The notes beneath the pieces are model-generated. The model searched no databases and was not told the origin of the DNA. It worked only from the letters and a program-made list of their open reading frames with translations. The position numbers were made by a program, and so were the translations under genes. From the NCBI GenBank assembly GCA_023439545.1, contig JAEXNT010000062.1, forward strand, positions 1-64,000: a DNA stretch of 64,000 bases, read 5' to 3'. Source of the DNA: Bacillota bacterium (GTDB taxonomy: Bacteria; Bacillota; Clostridia; Acetivibrionales; DTU013). Below are positions 26,122-35,351 of this stretch, piece by piece; position 1 is the stretch's first letter; each line of letters begins with the position of its first letter.

Positions 26122-27054
26122 ATGTCAAAAATTTATAAAAGCCTGACTGATCTTATCGGAAGGACACCGATTCTGGAATTGACAAACTATGGGGAAAAGT
26201 ACAGCCTTGGCGCCCGGGTAGTAGCCAAACTTGAGTATTTCAACCCGGCAGGGAGTGTGAAGGACAGGATTGCAAAGGCAATGATCGACGATGCGGAAAA
26301 AAAGGGGCAGCTCAAGCCGGGTTCAGTCATTATCGAGCCTACAAGCGGCAATACCGGGATAGGGCTTGCATCCGTAGCGGCTGCAAGGGGTTATCGTATC
26401 ATACTGACCATGCCTGAAACGATGAGCGTTGAGCGCAGAAATCTTCTCAAGGCATACGGTGCCGAGCTTGTTCTCACTGAGGGTTCAAAGGGCATGAAAG
26501 GCGCTATTGCCAAGGCTGATGAATTGGCGCAGGAAGTAGAGGGTTCGTTTATTCCGGGACAGTTCGTAAATCCTGCTAATCCTGATGTCCACAGGGCTAC
26601 TACGGGACCTGAAATATGGGAGGATACGGACGGCAAGGTAGACATACTTGTTTCCGGAGTCGGAACAGGCGGTACCATTACAGGCGTCGGTGAATATTTG
26701 AAATCAAAAAATCCGGACATAAAAGTCGTAGCCGTTGAGCCGTTTGACTCTCCGGTACTGTCCGAAGGAAGATCCGGACCTCACAAGATACAGGGAATAG
26801 GAGCGGGTTTTGTTCCGCAAGTCCTTAATACCGGCATTTATGATGAGATTATCAGAGTTAAAAATGAAGATGCCTTTGCTATCGGAAGGGAATTGTCCAG
26901 ATCAGAAGGCCTGCTTATAGGGATTTCTTCGGGTGCGGCGGCCTGGGCTGCCACCGAACTTGCCAAACGGCCGGAGAATGCAAGGAAGCTGATTGTTGCT
27001 ATTCTGCCTGATACGGGTGAGAGATACCTGTCCACACCTCTTTTTACGGAATAG
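26122..27054 (+). CDS. cysK: Cysteine synthase A (first copy)
   Basis: A 310-aa PLP enzyme that makes cysteine from O-acetylserine and sulfide. Markers: [14 protein letters not shown] with the PLP Lys near 45, [12 protein letters not shown] (substrate loop), [12 protein letters not shown] (phosphate loop) and the C-terminal [14 protein letters not shown] typical of CysK. In several Firmicutes CysK also binds CymR and signals O-acetylserine level; whether it does here is unknown. It is the first gene of the nitrogenase-like operon, with only 59 nt to the NifB-like gene, a direct hint that the operon's product is reduced sulfur. Confidence 0.95.
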   Translation: MSKIYKSLTDLIGRTPILELTNYGEKYSLGARVVAKLEYFNPAGSVKDRIAKAMIDDAEKKGQLKPGSVIIEPTSGNTGIGLASVAAARGYRIILTMPETMSVERRNLLKAYGAELVLTEGSKGMKGAIAKADELAQEVEGSFIPGQFVNPANPDVHRATTGPEIWEDTDGKVDILVSGVGTGGTITGVGEYLKSKNPDIKVVAVEPFDSPVLSEGRSGPHKIQGIGAGFVPQVLNTGIYDEIIRVKNEDAFAIGRELSRSEGLLIGISSGAAAWAATELAKRPENARKLIVAILPDTGERYLSTPLFTE

Positions 27055-27113
27055 TGCGGTTTACGCCGGGCATTGCGGGGAACGCGGAAGGATTATGCAA
27101 AGGGGGGCTGTCG

Positions 27114-28007
27114 ATGCCGTGCCTTGATGAAAAGATTGACAAACGATTTGAAAAAATCTCAAATATGCACCCTTGTTTCAGCGGAAGCGCCAATTCATCG
27201 CGGGGCAGGGTACATCTTCCTGTAAGTCCGCAGTGCAATATACAGTGCAGATTTTGCAGGAGATGCTTTAACAAAACAGAACAGCGTCCCGGAGTGGCAG
27301 GCGCGCTCCTTTCTCCGGCAGAAGCGGCAGAGGCCGTGGATAAGGCTCTTGAGCTCTGCCCGCAGATTACGGTCGCGGGTATTGCTGGACCGGGGGATAC
27401 ACTGGCGACTTCCCATGCGCTTGAAACGTTCCGGTTGATCCATGAGAGCCATCCCGAGCTGATAAATTGCCTTAGCACCAACGGGCTCCTCCTGGAGCGT
27501 TACGCGCAGGACATAGTGGATGCAGGCGTCAGGACCGTTACTGTTACCGTAAATGCGGTCGATCCTGCGATCCTGCAGAAGATATGCTCTTATATCATAT
27601 TGGACGGTATCCGCTATACGGGGGTGGAGGCTGCCAGCCTGCTGATCGATGCCCAGATGCGGGGTATTATAAAAATTGTGGGACTTGGGGCTTTGGTGAA
27701 AATCAACACGGTATTGATACCGCGTGTCAACGACTCGCATATCAGCAGGATATCAGAGATCGTCAAAGCGCTTGGAGCCTCTGTCATCAACATTATTCCG
27801 TTGATACCCCAATATGAGATGGCCGATCTGCGCTCGCCGGACTGCCGGGAATTGAACGATGCAAGAGAAACCGCGGAGAAATTCCTGCCCGTTTTCCGCC
27901 ATTGCCGCCATTGCCGTGCGGATGCATGCGGAATACCCGGGAAGGGCGATCTATCTGGAATCCTTTATCAACACTCGACTGTTGAACAGAATTTTTCACA
28001 TGGCTGA
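27114..28007 (+). CDS. NifB-like radical SAM protein (cofactor assembly)
   Basis: A 297-aa radical SAM enzyme of the NifB family, which fuses two [4Fe-4S] units and inserts a carbide to make the 8Fe precursor of nitrogenase cofactors. Residues near 25-70 carry the NifB hallmarks: HPCFSGSAN, VSPQCNIQCRFCRRCF (the CxxxCxxC of the SAM cluster plus the extra Cys) and RPGV; GIAGPGD follows, and the C terminus has CRHCRADACG. It lacks the C-terminal NifX-type domain, which is encoded separately at 33967. The ATG at 27114 has GGGGGG upstream; the frame is open from 27054. Its presence implies a complex nitrogenase-type cofactor. Confidence 0.9.
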   Translation: MPCLDEKIDKRFEKISNMHPCFSGSANSSRGRVHLPVSPQCNIQCRFCRRCFNKTEQRPGVAGALLSPAEAAEAVDKALELCPQITVAGIAGPGDTLATSHALETFRLIHESHPELINCLSTNGLLLERYAQDIVDAGVRTVTVTVNAVDPAILQKICSYIILDGIRYTGVEAASLLIDAQMRGIIKIVGLGALVKINTVLIPRVNDSHISRISEIVKALGASVINIIPLIPQYEMADLRSPDCRELNDARETAEKFLPVFRHCRHCRADACGIPGKGDLSGILYQHSTVEQNFSHG

Positions 28008-28033
28008 TATTTTTCGAATGGAGGGTAAGCAAA

Positions 28034-29374
28034 ATGAGCAAATTTGTTGACAGGCCGCGTTATACATGCTCTCTGGGCGGGGCGCTTGCCACGCTCAGGG
28101 CAATACCGCGAGCCGTGCCGATCATTCATGCCTCGGCCGGCTGCGGGCACAACCTGCATAACGCGATCAACTCAGGAGCCGGTTATATCGGGGGAGGTTA
28201 CTGCGGCGGTCTTTCGCTGCCGAGCAGCAATGTCGCGGAGAGGGATATAGTTTTCGGAGGAGAAGACCGTCTGCGCGAACAGATTCAGGCAACGCTCGAA
28301 ATTATGGACGGGGACGTTTTCTTCATATTGACGGGCTGTATGGTCGAAATGATCGGAGATGACCTGGAAGCGGTGACTTCGGAATTCACCGGCTGCGGCA
28401 AAACTATAATCGCGGTACATACGCCAAGCTTCCGGGGCAATTCATATACAGGATATGAACTGGTGATGGACGCTCTTATACAAAAATTCATAACAAAACA
28501 GGACGTGAAAGATCCCAAGGCAGTCAACATACTTGGCGTCGTCCCCGCGCAGGATGTGTTCTGGAAAGGCAATCTGCGCGAGCTCAAGAGACTCCTTGAG
28601 AAACTTGGACTTACAGTGAACACGTTTTTCGGGGAGGGTGAAACTCTGGAGGATATCAGAAATTCGGGTAAGGCGTCTTTGAATATTGTGGTATCCGATA
28701 TCCATGGGGTACAGGCTGCAGAGAGCTTTGAAGAGTTCCGCGGAATCCCCTTTATTACGACGGGCTTTCCGATCGGGGCCGCCGCCACTGAGGAATTTCT
28801 GAAAACAGTGTCCAAAGCGCTGGGCATTGACAGTTCGCTGACCGGAGCTGTTATCAGAGAGGAAAAAGCGGTCTACTACGATTATCTTGAACGGCTTGCC
28901 GACCTGTACAATGACATCGACATGCAGCGCTATGCCGTCGTAGTCGGTGACAGCAGCTATGCTCCGGCGATTACCCGCTTTTTATCCGATGAACTCGGGT
29001 GGCTGCCGGAGCTGACCGTAATTACCGATTTTCTCGATGATAAGCAGAAGAGTACGGTTTCAGGGCGTTTTGAAAACTATGAGTCCGGCCTGAAACCAAA
29101 TGTCAGGTTCGATACCGACGCGTCATCCGTAAAAAGGTATATTGCCGAAGTATGGCCGCGTAACCGGAATGACAGGTATTATGATTCATTCAGCCCGACT
29201 GTTGTCCTTGGCAGCGTTTTCGAAAGAGATCTCGCGGTTGAGTTCGGCTTCCCTCTTCTGACAGTTTCGTATCCCGTGACGAACAGAGTCGTGCTCGATC
29301 GTGCGTATGCAGGCGCCAAAGGCGCTTTGAGTATTGTCGAGGATCTGTTCGGCCTGCTTGTGGCAGGAAGATAG
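28034..29374 (+). CDS. Nitrogenase component 1-like protein, NifK-type
   Basis: A 446-aa member of the nitrogenase component 1 family. All three P-cluster Cys positions of NifK can be matched: TCSLGGAL (Cys near 12), ASAGCGHNL (near 37) and LTGCMVEMIGDDLEAV (near 97); the linking segment VFGGEDRLREQI also mirrors NifK. It lacks the long N-terminal extension of true NifK (~520 aa). GGAGGG precedes the ATG. With the following NifD-like gene it probably forms the catalytic alpha2beta2 complex and receives electrons from the NifH-like protein. Confidence 0.9.
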   Translation: MSKFVDRPRYTCSLGGALATLRAIPRAVPIIHASAGCGHNLHNAINSGAGYIGGGYCGGLSLPSSNVAERDIVFGGEDRLREQIQATLEIMDGDVFFILTGCMVEMIGDDLEAVTSEFTGCGKTIIAVHTPSFRGNSYTGYELVMDALIQKFITKQDVKDPKAVNILGVVPAQDVFWKGNLRELKRLLEKLGLTVNTFFGEGETLEDIRNSGKASLNIVVSDIHGVQAAESFEEFRGIPFITTGFPIGAAATEEFLKTVSKALGIDSSLTGAVIREEKAVYYDYLERLADLYNDIDMQRYAVVVGDSSYAPAITRFLSDELGWLPELTVITDFLDDKQKSTVSGRFENYESGLKPNVRFDTDASSVKRYIAEVWPRNRNDRYYDSFSPTVVLGSVFERDLAVEFGFPLLTVSYPVTNRVVLDRAYAGAKGALSIVEDLFGLLVAGR

Positions 29375-29383
29375 GAGGTAAAA

Positions 29384-30910
29384 ATGAATTATTTGAATGC
29401 TAAATCAGCACCCGCACGAGAGGATAGACTAAAGACCAACATCGCCTACGGCGGGACCTGCGGGCAGCTCAGAGGCTGCGTCGAGAATGGCTGCTTCAGG
29501 GAAAACGGCTGTCTGAACCTGGCCGGGAGACGGTTTTCCCAGACACAGGGCTGCCAGTTCACACTGAGCCTGGCGATACTCAATACGCTGCGTAATGCCG
29601 TTATCGTCATGCACTCGCCTATCGGCTGCGGCGCATGCAGTACGGGAAACATAGGAGTGAACAAAACCTTCAAACAGCTGCGGGATCCCAGCGCTGAAGG
29701 CGTCATATGGCTTAGCACCAATCTGGACGAAGCCGACGTGATCAACGGAGGTGAGCGGAAGCTCCGAGAAACTGTGTTGTATGCCGATCACGAATTCCGG
29801 CCCGAGACGATCATCGTGGCGAACGGGTGCGTCCCGGCGCTGATCGGCGACGATATAGACAGTATCCTGGGCGACCTCCAAACGCAAACAGCGGCGGTAA
29901 TAGTTCCGATCCACTGTGAAGGCTTCAAATCAAAGGTAATGGCCACAGCTTATGACGCGGTCTATCACGGTATATTGAAAAAATACGTCAGAAAGCCTGA
30001 AAGACGTGAGTATATTGTTGAGCCGGATGTGGAGAAGCTGAAGGAACAGTACCGTATCAGCAGGAACGTCAATATTCTCAATGTCTCCTCCATGAGCAGG
30101 GCTGATGAGTTGGAGCTGCAGAGGCTGCTGACCGCCATCGGGCTTAATGTGAACTTTATTCCGTGCTATGCGGAGCCCGAGGACTTCCAGTACTCTCTCG
30201 AGACTTCCCTGAACGTCAGTATCTGCGGTACACATGACGATTACTTCGTAGGTCATTTAAGGGAAAAGTACAATATACCGTTCCTGATCGATACTATCCC
30301 GATAGGCCGGAAAAATACCGATCGGTGGATACTTAAAATAGCAGATTATTTCGGCCTTGAAAAGGAAGCACGGCAGCTGATCGCATATGAAAACGAGCTT
30401 CTCAATAGCAGCCTGAAACCTTATCGCAGCAGACTCTCCGGGAAACGCGCGTTTCTTGCGGGGGGAGAAGTCCGTATCGTCGCGACCGCAGAAATACTGC
30501 AGGATCTCGGCGTAACGGTGACAGGCTTCAAGGCCCACCATTTTGACGAGTTCATAGCCCCCATATTCGAGTCCCTTGATGATATAGACGAAGTACCGAT
30601 CCATGTCGCAACCAACCAGCCGTTTGAACAGGCAAACCTGCTGAAGCGCCTGAAACCGGATGTGATCATCACGCATACCGGAGGTAACAACATCGCTGCA
30701 AAGCATGGTCTGCCGATACTTCCGCTGTTCGGAACGTCCTACAATTATCTGGGCTACTCAGGTGTTTTCGAGGTAGCCAGACGCTTGAACAGAATAATGA
30801 GCAACCACCAGTTCAACAAAAAGCTCGCAGAGAACACGCCCCTTCCTTTCAAGCAGGAGTGGTATGAGAAAGACCCGTTCACCTATATTAATAAACAGGA
30901 TGTCGTATGA
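29384..30910 (+). CDS. Nitrogenase component 1-like protein, NifD-type
   Basis: A 508-aa probable catalytic subunit. P-cluster Cys of NifD are matched in TQGCQFTLSLA, SPIGCGACS and NGCVPALIGDDID. The cofactor Cys (Cys275 of Azotobacter NifD) aligns with ICGTHDDYFVGHLREKYNIPF, close to the NifD sequence around that Cys. By contrast the segment matching the His442 region (GTSYNYLGYSGVF) has no His, and that around Gln191/His195 (HCEGFKSKVMATAY) keeps CEGF but not those residues. The N terminus adds a Cys-rich stretch (about residues 24-43). So clusters are likely retained but active-site chemistry differs from N2 reduction. RBS AGGAGG; 9 nt after the NifK-like gene. Confidence 0.9.
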   Translation: MNYLNAKSAPAREDRLKTNIAYGGTCGQLRGCVENGCFRENGCLNLAGRRFSQTQGCQFTLSLAILNTLRNAVIVMHSPIGCGACSTGNIGVNKTFKQLRDPSAEGVIWLSTNLDEADVINGGERKLRETVLYADHEFRPETIIVANGCVPALIGDDIDSILGDLQTQTAAVIVPIHCEGFKSKVMATAYDAVYHGILKKYVRKPERREYIVEPDVEKLKEQYRISRNVNILNVSSMSRADELELQRLLTAIGLNVNFIPCYAEPEDFQYSLETSLNVSICGTHDDYFVGHLREKYNIPFLIDTIPIGRKNTDRWILKIADYFGLEKEARQLIAYENELLNSSLKPYRSRLSGKRAFLAGGEVRIVATAEILQDLGVTVTGFKAHHFDEFIAPIFESLDDIDEVPIHVATNQPFEQANLLKRLKPDVIITHTGGNNIAAKHGLPILPLFGTSYNYLGYSGVFEVARRLNRIMSNHQFNKKLAENTPLPFKQEWYEKDPFTYINKQDVV

Positions 30911-30928
30911 CGGAGGTGAGGAATTATT

Positions 30929-31929
30929 GTGTCAACAATTTACGAAGCTGCCTTGCCGGCAGCGGGAAAGAGATCGACGGTGGTTTTCGATAAACGGACG
31001 CTGCTTCCGTTTGCAAGCGCAGCGGCAACACTCTTGGTCCACCTGCTGGTACCTGACAACCCGGGCTACACCCAAAAGCCCCTCCCTTATTTCAGTGCCG
31101 CGATCTTTGTTATTATTGCCGTTACGTTGGGCTTTCTGATACTATCCCTGTTCAAGCAGCCGATAAGGGAAAAATACACATACAAGTCATGGTTTTTTGC
31201 AGCTGCCATTATGTTTTCAACCTGTACAACGTCGCAACACTCAAGCTGCTGCTGATCCCTGTCATTTACTTTCCGACTCCCGACAGGATCCTCAAGGTTT
31301 TTGCGGAGGAATGGCCGTTTCTGCTGAAGTGCCTCGGATATTCCGCCAGGCTTTTGGGAACAGGTTATATAATCGGCGCCGCAGTAGGTATTACGGTAGG
31401 TATACTCGTCGGCTGGAGCAAAAAATGGAGCTATTGGGTAAACCCCCTTATCAAACTGGTCGGCCCAATACCCTCTACCGCGTGGATTCCCATTGCGCTT
31501 GTTTCGTTCCCTACCTCTTTCCACGCGAGCGTATTCCTTATCGCACTGGCGGTGTGGTTCCCAACGACGGTTCTTACAAGCTCGGGCATATCAAATGTTA
31601 AAAACGCGTATTTCGAGGTCTCGAGCACTCTGGGCGCCAATACGCTGCAAAAGGTTTTCAGGATTGCGCTCCCTGATGCGATGCCAAGCATTTTTATCGG
31701 CGTTTTCAACGGAACCTGTTCTTCCTTTCTCACACTTATGACTGCCGAGATGCTGGGGGTCAAATTTGGGATCGGCTGGTACATCAACTGGCAGAGGGAA
31801 ATGCTTTCGTATGCGAACGTCTATGCCGGGTTGATCGTAATAGCCGTAACATTTTCCCTTATCATTACAGTCATGTTCAGGATACGTGACCGAGTCCTCG
31901 GCTGGCAGAAGGGGGTCATAAAATGGTAG
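30929..31929 (+). CDS. SsuC/TauC-type ABC permease, frame interrupted
   Basis: Permease of the nitrate/sulfonate/taurine ABC class. Translation from GTG 30929 (GGAGGTGAGG upstream) runs about 96 residues with several hydrophobic segments and then meets a stop at 31255. From about 31214 the -1 frame continues without break to 31929, with NLYNVATLKLLLIPVIYFPTP, then a typical permease with EVSSTLGANTLQKVFRIALPDAMPSIF (the EAA loop). One extra T in the TTTT at 31214-31217 would join the halves to read AAIMFFNLYNV. The cause may be a sequencing or assembly error in a T-run, a real mutation, or programmed slippage. The stop overlaps the ATPase start. Confidence 0.8.
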
Positions 31930-32714
31930 ATCAGAAAACAGGCCATATCAGGGCTGAAAGCCTGAGAAAGATTTTTAAGCAGCCTGACGGGCAGGTTGTT
32001 GAAGCGTTGAACGACGTTAATGTGGATATCAAACCGGGAGAGTTCGTTTCGCTAATCGGGCCGTCGGGTTGCGGAAAATCGACATTCCTGAGACTTCTGG
32101 CTGGTCTGATACAGCCGGATGACGGACAATTCACCCTCGATGACGCTGCTATTTCAAAGCCGAGCTGCGAACGCGGACTTGTTTTCCAGGATCCGACCCT
32201 TTTTCCTTGGCTGACGGTGTATGAGAATGTCGCTTTCGGGCTCAAAATCAGAAACATCTACAAGGAAAAGAAGCCGGAAGTTACCGACTTCATCAGGCTC
32301 GTCGGATTGAACGGCTTTGAAAAGGCGTACCCGCACCAGCTTTCGGGAGGAATGGCTCAAAGGGCTTCACTGGCCAGGGCGCTTGTAAATCATCCCAAGG
32401 TGTTGCTCCTGGATGAACCGTTTGGTGCATTGGACGCTTTTACCCGGATGAATATGCAGGATGAACTCATCAAAATCTGGCAAAAACGCGGAACCACCAT
32501 GGTTATGGTGACTCACGACGTGGATGAGGCGATCTATCTGAGCGACAGGATCATTGTAATGACTTCGAGACCGGCAAAGATCGAAAGCATCATTGATGTG
32601 AAAATCAGCCGGCCGCGTGAAAGGGACCTTCCCGACTTTCTCTACCTGCGCTCGAAGATTCTGCAGATTCTCGATTTTGCAGGAAAGAAAGAGGAGCTTC
32701 AGTATTATTTGTAA
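31923..32714 (+). CDS. SsuB/TauB-type ABC transporter ATPase
   Basis: A 263-aa ATP-binding subunit: Walker A GPSGCGKSTFLR, Q-loop VFQDPTLFPWLTV, signature LSGGMAQRASLARAL, Walker B VLLLDEPFGALDAFTR and VTHDVDEAIYLSDRI. The combination FPWLTV and EPFGALDAFTR is characteristic of the nitrate/sulfonate/taurine importers. It overlaps the permease end by 7 bp. It would power uptake of the operon's substrate, probably an organosulfur compound. Confidence 0.93.
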   Translation: MVDQKTGHIRAESLRKIFKQPDGQVVEALNDVNVDIKPGEFVSLIGPSGCGKSTFLRLLAGLIQPDDGQFTLDDAAISKPSCERGLVFQDPTLFPWLTVYENVAFGLKIRNIYKEKKPEVTDFIRLVGLNGFEKAYPHQLSGGMAQRASLARALVNHPKVLLLDEPFGALDAFTRMNMQDELIKIWQKRGTTMVMVTHDVDEAIYLSDRIIVMTSRPAKIESIIDVKISRPRERDLPDFLYLRSKILQILDFAGKKEELQYYL

Positions 32715-32731
32715 TCTGTAAACCATGATAT

Positions 32732-32782
32732 CCGCCTGATGCGCCGGATTGCTTCAGCAATTGTGACCTGCATTACAGGCGG
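32732..32782 (+). other. Intercistronic hairpin before the binding-protein gene
   Basis: CCGCCTG (32732-32738) pairs with CAGGCGG (32776-32782), with a nested TTGC/GCAA arm inside. It lies between the ATPase and the substrate-binding protein, with ATCTGTAAA repeated on both sides. There is no T-run, so mRNA processing or stabilisation, favouring more binding protein, is more likely than termination. Confidence 0.5.
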
Positions 32783-32803
32783 GATCTGTAAAGGAGGATT
32801 TTT

Positions 32804-33937
32804 ATGTCAAGGAAAAAAGGCAACCTTATAAACTTATTATCCCTGCTTATTGCGGTCGCCGTGATATCGGCGGGACTGACTGCGTGCTCTTCCGGGACCC
32901 CTGCCGGTAATCCGGTATCTGAGACGTCTGCAGCCAGTACATCCTCATCTGATGCGTCCGCACCGGGACCATCCGCCGCCGGAACCTCTCAATCAGCTCA
33001 AAGCGGCACTTCTGCCGGCGAAGATAAATTTGTATTGAGGATAGGCTACGGAGGCAGTTTATGCGAAGCGCCGCTCCATATGGCGGTCGAAAAGGGATTC
33101 TTTGAGGAGGAAGGACTGAAGGTCGAGCTTATAAAGCTTGCCCCCGGCACAGTTTTCGATTCCGTAACGGCGGATAAGATCGACGCCGGGTTCAGCCTGC
33201 TTGCAAGCATGATCCAGCCTCTGTCCAACGGTCTTCCCGTTAAAATAACCACCGGGCTCCATACGGGCTGCGATAAGGTACTGGCCAAAAAGGGCTCCGG
33301 TCTGGAAAAACCTGCGGATTTCAAAGGTAAGAAAATAGGGGCGCCAAGCATGTCCAGCAGTCCTATTATTTTCACAAAAAGGGTGCTGGCTGATAACGGC
33401 ATTGGTATCAGTGTAGAGAAATCCGAGGTCGAATTTATTGTTTACAGTGCGAGCGATCTGCCTATAGCATTACAGAACGGCGCCGTCGACGCAATTGCGA
33501 TGAACGATCCTACCGCTACTATTGCAGCAAATGAGTATGATCTGAATATCGTATTCGATTCGGCTCTGGATAAACCCTACAGCGAACAGTACTGCTGCTC
33601 TGCATTTGTACGTGACAACATCCTGAAGGAGCATTCGGATGCCGCTCTGAAATATACTCGCGCAATGCAGAAGGCAAGCGCCTGGGTACAGAAAAATCAG
33701 GATGAGACCGCCAGGATCCAGGTCGAAAATAAATGGGTTGCAGGTGATGGCGAAGTAAATGCGAAGATCCTGAAGACTTATAACTACATACCTTCGGTAA
33801 GCGGCGCTTATGAAGCGTTCGGTATTACCGCCAAACAGATACAGGCGGTCGGTATGCTTGACAAGGACGTAGATACTGAAGCGCTCCAGAAAAACAGCTT
33901 CATTACTCTGGATGGAATACCGGAAGAGTTCAAATGA
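32804..33937 (+). CDS. NitT/TauT-type substrate-binding lipoprotein
   Basis: A 377-aa lipoprotein. The signal peptide ends in the lipobox LTAC (Cys near residue 27), followed by a Ser/Thr/Ala/Gly-rich tether to about residue 70. The mature part is an ABC solute-binding protein of the nitrate/sulfonate/taurine family: LRIGYGGSLCEAPLHMAVEKGFFEEEGLKVELI near the N terminus and AIALQNGAVDAIAMNDP-type middle. It captures the substrate at the outer face of the membrane for the SsuBC-like pair. Binding specificity cannot be read directly; sulfonates, taurine or thioethers are the natural guesses in a cysK-led operon. Confidence 0.9.
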   Translation: MSRKKGNLINLLSLLIAVAVISAGLTACSSGTPAGNPVSETSAASTSSSDASAPGPSAAGTSQSAQSGTSAGEDKFVLRIGYGGSLCEAPLHMAVEKGFFEEEGLKVELIKLAPGTVFDSVTADKIDAGFSLLASMIQPLSNGLPVKITTGLHTGCDKVLAKKGSGLEKPADFKGKKIGAPSMSSSPIIFTKRVLADNGIGISVEKSEVEFIVYSASDLPIALQNGAVDAIAMNDPTATIAANEYDLNIVFDSALDKPYSEQYCCSAFVRDNILKEHSDAALKYTRAMQKASAWVQKNQDETARIQVENKWVAGDGEVNAKILKTYNYIPSVSGAYEAFGITAKQIQAVGMLDKDVDTEALQKNSFITLDGIPEEFK

Positions 33938-33966
33938 ACGATCAGCCCCGAATAGAGGTGAAATGA

Positions 33967-34332
33967 ATGAGCAGCAATTGGCGCGCGGCTATTGCCAGTA
34001 CTGACGGAAAAGTCGTCAATGAACATTTTGGAAGGGCGGGGGAATTCCTGATAGTAGATATCAAATCCGACGGCTCCTACGAGTTTATTGAAAAGCGCAG
34101 CGTTACGCCCCTGTGCAGCGGCGGCGAGCATACGGAGCAGGCGCTCCTGTCGATTATAAGCACCCTGCAGGATTGTACTGCCATACTTGTCTCACGTATC
34201 GGCATCGCAGCCGAAAGGGCGCTGAAAATACATAATATAGCAGTGTTCGAATATTCGGACTATATTGACGAAGCTATCGGGAAAATAGCCAGGTATTTTG
34301 CAAGAACCAATTATTCTGGTACGGAGGTTTAA
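33967..34332 (+). CDS. NifX/NafY-type cofactor carrier
   Basis: A 121-aa protein of the dinitrogenase iron-molybdenum cofactor biosynthesis family (NifX, NafY, NifB C-terminal domain). It shows the family opening [26 protein letters not shown] and the [11 protein letters not shown] motif, with His and Cys that hold FeS precursors. It probably carries the NifB-like product to the D/K complex, replacing the domain missing from the NifB-like protein at 27114. GAGGTG precedes the ATG; the NifH-like gene begins 5 nt after its stop. Confidence 0.87.
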   Translation: MSSNWRAAIASTDGKVVNEHFGRAGEFLIVDIKSDGSYEFIEKRSVTPLCSGGEHTEQALLSIISTLQDCTAILVSRIGIAAERALKIHNIAVFEYSDYIDEAIGKIARYFARTNYSGTEV

Positions 34333-34337
34333 CAACA

Positions 34338-35216
34338 ATGACAAAGCATGCGACACAGATAGCGATATACGGAAAGGGGGGGATCGGAAAATCTACTACG
34401 ACCTCGAATCTGACTGCCGCGCTTTCAAAGCGCGGATACAAGGTAATGCAGTTCGGATGCGACCCGAAAAGCGATTCGACGAATACGCTCCGCAACGGGA
34501 CCTATATACCGACCGTGCTCGATACCCTGCGGGAGAAAAGTTCGGTAAATGCCCACGAAGTTATATTTGAAGGCTTCAACGGAGTATACTGCGTTGAAGC
34601 CGGCGGTCCCGCTCCCGGAGTAGGCTGCGCCGGACGAGGGATTATTACCGCAGTGGAACTTTTCAAGCAGCAGCGCATTTTTGAGGAACTCGATCTCGAC
34701 TATGTTATTTATGACGTTCTGGGAGATGTCGTTTGCGGCGGGTTTGCCGTTCCCATCCGCGAGGGGATAGCGGAGCATGTTTTTACTGTTTCGTCTGCGG
34801 ATTTTATGGCGGTATATGCCGCGAACAATCTTTTCAAGGGAATAAAAAAGTATTCCAATGCAGGGGGCGCCCTGCTTGGGGGAGTTATAGCTAATTCCAT
34901 AAACGCTCCGTACGCCAGGGAAATCATCGATGACTTTGTTGTGCAGACAAAAACTCAAGTCGTGGAATATGTGCCGCGTTCTGTAACGGTGACACAGTGC
35001 GAGCTTCAAGGGAAAACGACAATCGAGGCGGCGCCTGACTCGGCGCAAGCCAAGGTATATTTCAGCCTTGCCGACAAAATTGCCGGCCATACGGAATCCA
35101 AAACTCCCGAACCACTCGGGGTGCAGGAACTCAGAGACTGGGCCTCGAAATGGGGGGACTACCTCCTGGCACTTGAGACAGGCAGCATACGGCCTGAAAT
35201 GTCGGGCAACCTGTAA
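34338..35216 (+). CDS. NifH-like nitrogenase reductase
   Basis: A 292-aa P-loop iron protein that passes electrons to the D/K complex with ATP hydrolysis. Walker A is [15 protein letters not shown] (residues about 9-23); the two Cys of the shared [4Fe-4S] cluster are in GVGCAGRG and DVVCGGFA; the Arg after the first Cys corresponds to the site ADP-ribosylated in classical NifH. It is clearly NifH-like, but whether closer to Mar, Nfl/Cfb or Nif groups needs a tree. It is the last gene of the operon, followed by a terminator at 35294. Confidence 0.93.
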   Translation: MTKHATQIAIYGKGGIGKSTTTSNLTAALSKRGYKVMQFGCDPKSDSTNTLRNGTYIPTVLDTLREKSSVNAHEVIFEGFNGVYCVEAGGPAPGVGCAGRGIITAVELFKQQRIFEELDLDYVIYDVLGDVVCGGFAVPIREGIAEHVFTVSSADFMAVYAANNLFKGIKKYSNAGGALLGGVIANSINAPYAREIIDDFVVQTKTQVVEYVPRSVTVTQCELQGKTTIEAAPDSAQAKVYFSLADKIAGHTESKTPEPLGVQELRDWASKWGDYLLALETGSIRPEMSGNL

Positions 35217-35286
35217 AAAGAGATATCCGGTTACCTCATAAATAGGATATCATGCAACCTGTTTAGGCTCCCGACGCAGGCAAAAT

Positions 35287-35322
35287 AAAAAGGCCGCTGC
35301 CCCTTTGACGGACAGCGGTTTT
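35287..35322. terminator. Bidirectional terminator
   Basis: CCGCTG (35294-35299) pairs with CAGCGG (35313-35318), with TTTT on the plus side and a minus-strand run TTTTTATTTT. It serves the end of the nitrogenase-like operon and the convergent second cysK. Confidence 0.8.
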
Positions 35323-35351
35323 CGTTTGCCTGTATATTTGCTAAGGAACTT

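Noticed and set aside
31190..31217. Programmed -1 frameshift in the permease
   Set aside because: The T-run lacks a proper X XXY YYZ arrangement in the incoming frame, and I see no pseudoknot; an indel is simpler. Kept only as a possibility.
26122..35216. A true nitrogen-fixing nif cluster
   Set aside because: No nifEN or other nif accessory genes; NifD-like catalytic His residues are absent; the operon opens with cysK under a sulfur-type operator.
28034..35216. Coenzyme F430 (Cfb) or chlorophyll-type (Bch/Chl) reductase
   Set aside because: Those systems have no NifB or NifX; here both D and K types and cofactor assembly genes are present.
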